The notes below the pieces were generated by a model that worked only from the letters and a program-made list of their open reading frames with translations, had not been told where the DNA came from and ran no database searches. This document shows, in pieces, positions 63,172-64,000 of a DNA stretch of 64,000 nt (within the stretch, counting starts at the first letter, position 1; every line of letters begins with the position of its first letter). This DNA is from Eucommia ulmoides (Eukaryota > Streptophyta > Magnoliopsida > Garryales > Eucommiaceae): positions 1-64,000 of the forward strand of contig JAENRU010000501.1 of the NCBI GenBank assembly GCA_016647705.1. Reading direction: 5' to 3'. Position numbers and translations under genes: made by a program.

Positions 63172-64000
63172 GCAGAAAAGGCCTATTGAGTAAAACGCAC
63201 CTAAAATACCCAGAAATACCAATTTTGAAATGAAATTTGAAATGCCTCCATTTTGGACGAAAACTAACACTTTTTGGGGTGAAACGGTCTTTGGACCAAA
63301 ACACCCACTAAAAGCCCAAAAATGCCAAGTTTGATGCCCAAAATCGGCCGTATTCGTTTCAGAGCAAAAATACCACTTTTTTGGAGGAAATAGCAACAAA
63401 AGCCCAAGAAGATTGAACTTGACCCAAAAAATAAATTTCGTCCATTTCGCTTGAAGAATAACACTTTTTTGGGACAGAAAGGGCCTACTGAGCAAAATGC
63501 ACCCAAAGTACCCAGTAAGACCAATTTTGAAATGAAAAATCAAATGTGTCCATTTTGGCCAAAAACTACCACTTTTTGGGGTGAAACCGTCTTTGGAGGA
63601 AAACGCCCAGTAAATCCCAAAAATGCCGAGTTTGACGCCAAAAATCGACTGCGTTCGTTTCGGCCCCAAAATACCACTTTTTGATAGAAAATAGCTACAA
63701 AAGCCAAAGAAGACAGAGCTTGACCCAAAAGTTAAACTTCTTCCATTTTGGACAAAGAATACCACTTTTTTGGGCATAAACGGCCTACTAAGCAAAACGC
63801 ACCCAAAATACCCAGAAAGACCAATTTTGAAATGAAAATTCAAATGCGTCCGTTTTGGACGAACACTGCCATATTTTGGGATAAAATGATCTTTGGAGCA
63901 AAACACCCACTAAAAGCCCAAAAATGCCATGTTTGACGCCAAAAATCGGCTGCATTCGTTTCGGACAAAAAATACCACTTTTTCGGAGGAAATAGCTACA

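Larger units (their letters stand above)
1..64000 (+). repeat. Satellite DNA array, ~302-bp monomer, about 214 head-to-tail copies
   Basis: The motif GAAACGGTCT, or a one- to three-base variant of it, recurs throughout: 134, 435, 737, 1037, 1337, 1637, 1940 and so on to 63,883. Spacing is nearly always 299-305 bp. All copies read in the same direction; I saw no inverted monomer and no stretch of non-satellite sequence. Neighbouring monomers differ by point changes and 1-3-bp indels, while some distant ones are almost identical, so homogenisation is by blocks. The array continues past both window ends. Known biology: arrays of this kind are typical of eukaryotic centromeric or heterochromatic DNA. 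The family is not one I recognise, and a centromeric role is inference only. Confidence 0.97.
60650..64000 (+). repeat. Higher-order block, copy 2 (partner ~45,600-49,485)
   Basis: This copy is open at the right edge of the window. It contains the same ATTAAGCTTTGTCC and GCGTCACTTTCGG monomers as the 48- and 52-kb units, so the array beyond 64,000 probably continues with that higher-order family. Confidence 0.8.

Noticed and set aside
63127..63906. Minus-strand ORF of 259 codons as a gene
   Set aside because: It is made of consecutive satellite monomers. Sister monomers at 28, 48 and 52 kb carry stops and frameshifts in the same frame, and the composition (F, S, L, K rich) is just the translated repeat.
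1..64000. CRISPR array
   Set aside because: The repeats are ~302 bp with no unique spacers; whole monomers are similar, unlike 25-40-bp repeats separated by unrelated spacers.
1..64000. rRNA spacer repeats, 5S rDNA or tRNA clusters
   Set aside because: No conserved 5S, 18S/28S or tRNA boxes were seen, and no monomer contains a foldable RNA gene core that I recognise.
1..64000. Tandem protein-repeat gene (for example a large surface protein)
   Set aside because: The period of 300-303 bp is not kept in frame, and stops occur in every frame every one to three monomers.
1..64000. Bacterial promoters, Shine-Dalgarno sites and rho-independent terminators
   Set aside because: A/T-rich boxes and T-tracts after dyads occur by the hundred as part of the repeat; none is linked to a gene.
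1..64000. Assignment to a named satellite family or species
   Set aside because: I cannot match the monomer to any family from memory with confidence, so no name is given.
1..64000. Monomer length as a dinucleosome (2 x 151) phasing unit
   Set aside because: The number fits loosely, but lengths from 145 to 308 bp are tolerated and the A-tracts show no clear 10-bp phasing by eye.

Overview
The window is one uninterrupted tandem satellite array running from the first base to the last. About 214 copies of a ~302-bp monomer lie head to tail, all on the same strand. I found no protein-coding gene, tRNA, rRNA, transposon, CRISPR array or unique sequence. A long, diverged, head-to-tail satellite with nested higher-order repeats points to a eukaryotic chromosome (centromeric, pericentromeric or other constitutive heterochromatin). 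I do not recognise the family and cannot name the organism. The near-consensus monomer is about 41% GC by hand count.

Monomer structure. Spacing measured from the motif GAAACGGTCT is mostly 299-305 bp, with modes at 300-302. Each monomer splits into three related subunits of about 106, 88 and 108 bp, called S1, S2 and S3 here. Each opens with a CGTCCATTTTGGAC-like or CGTTCGTTTCGGAC-like segment followed by TACCACTTTTT. The 302-bp unit therefore looks like an old trimer of a ~100-bp ancestor. Many monomers carry short dyads, the clearest being 9-bp arms CTTCGTCCA and TGGACGAAG around TTT.

Layout. 1-4.3 kb: 300-303-bp monomers with a 2.1-kb and a 600-bp local duplication, and a subtype carrying TAGGCCAAAAGGCCTA. 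4.3-12.6 kb: mixed monomers, including short 290-bp ones and a 195-bp monomer lacking one subunit. 12.6-14.6 kb: a 902-bp-period duplication ending at an abrupt phase break at 14,578/14,579. 14,579-24,276: a ~4.64-kb block present twice at a 5,056-bp offset and nearly identical, the youngest event here. 24.3-27.5 kb: older blocks related to 12.6-13.5 kb and 34.1-35.0 kb. 27.5-32.5 kb: a ~5-kb block that recurs at 52.0-57.0 kb. 32.5-42.6 kb: local 1.5-2.9-kb duplications and the most diverged monomers (40.2-40.7 and 42.2-42.5 kb). 42.6-49.5 kb recurs in pieces at 57.0-64.0 kb. 47,340-55,772: a 14-monomer, 4.2-kb higher-order unit in two tandem copies, with the start of a third.

The whole is a mosaic built by repeated unequal exchange of different ages at three scales: ~100-bp subunit, 302-bp monomer and multi-kb block. 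Open reading frames of 60-259 codons occur on both strands but are by-products of the repeat. All coordinates of block edges are by-eye estimates, good to roughly 10-30 bp.
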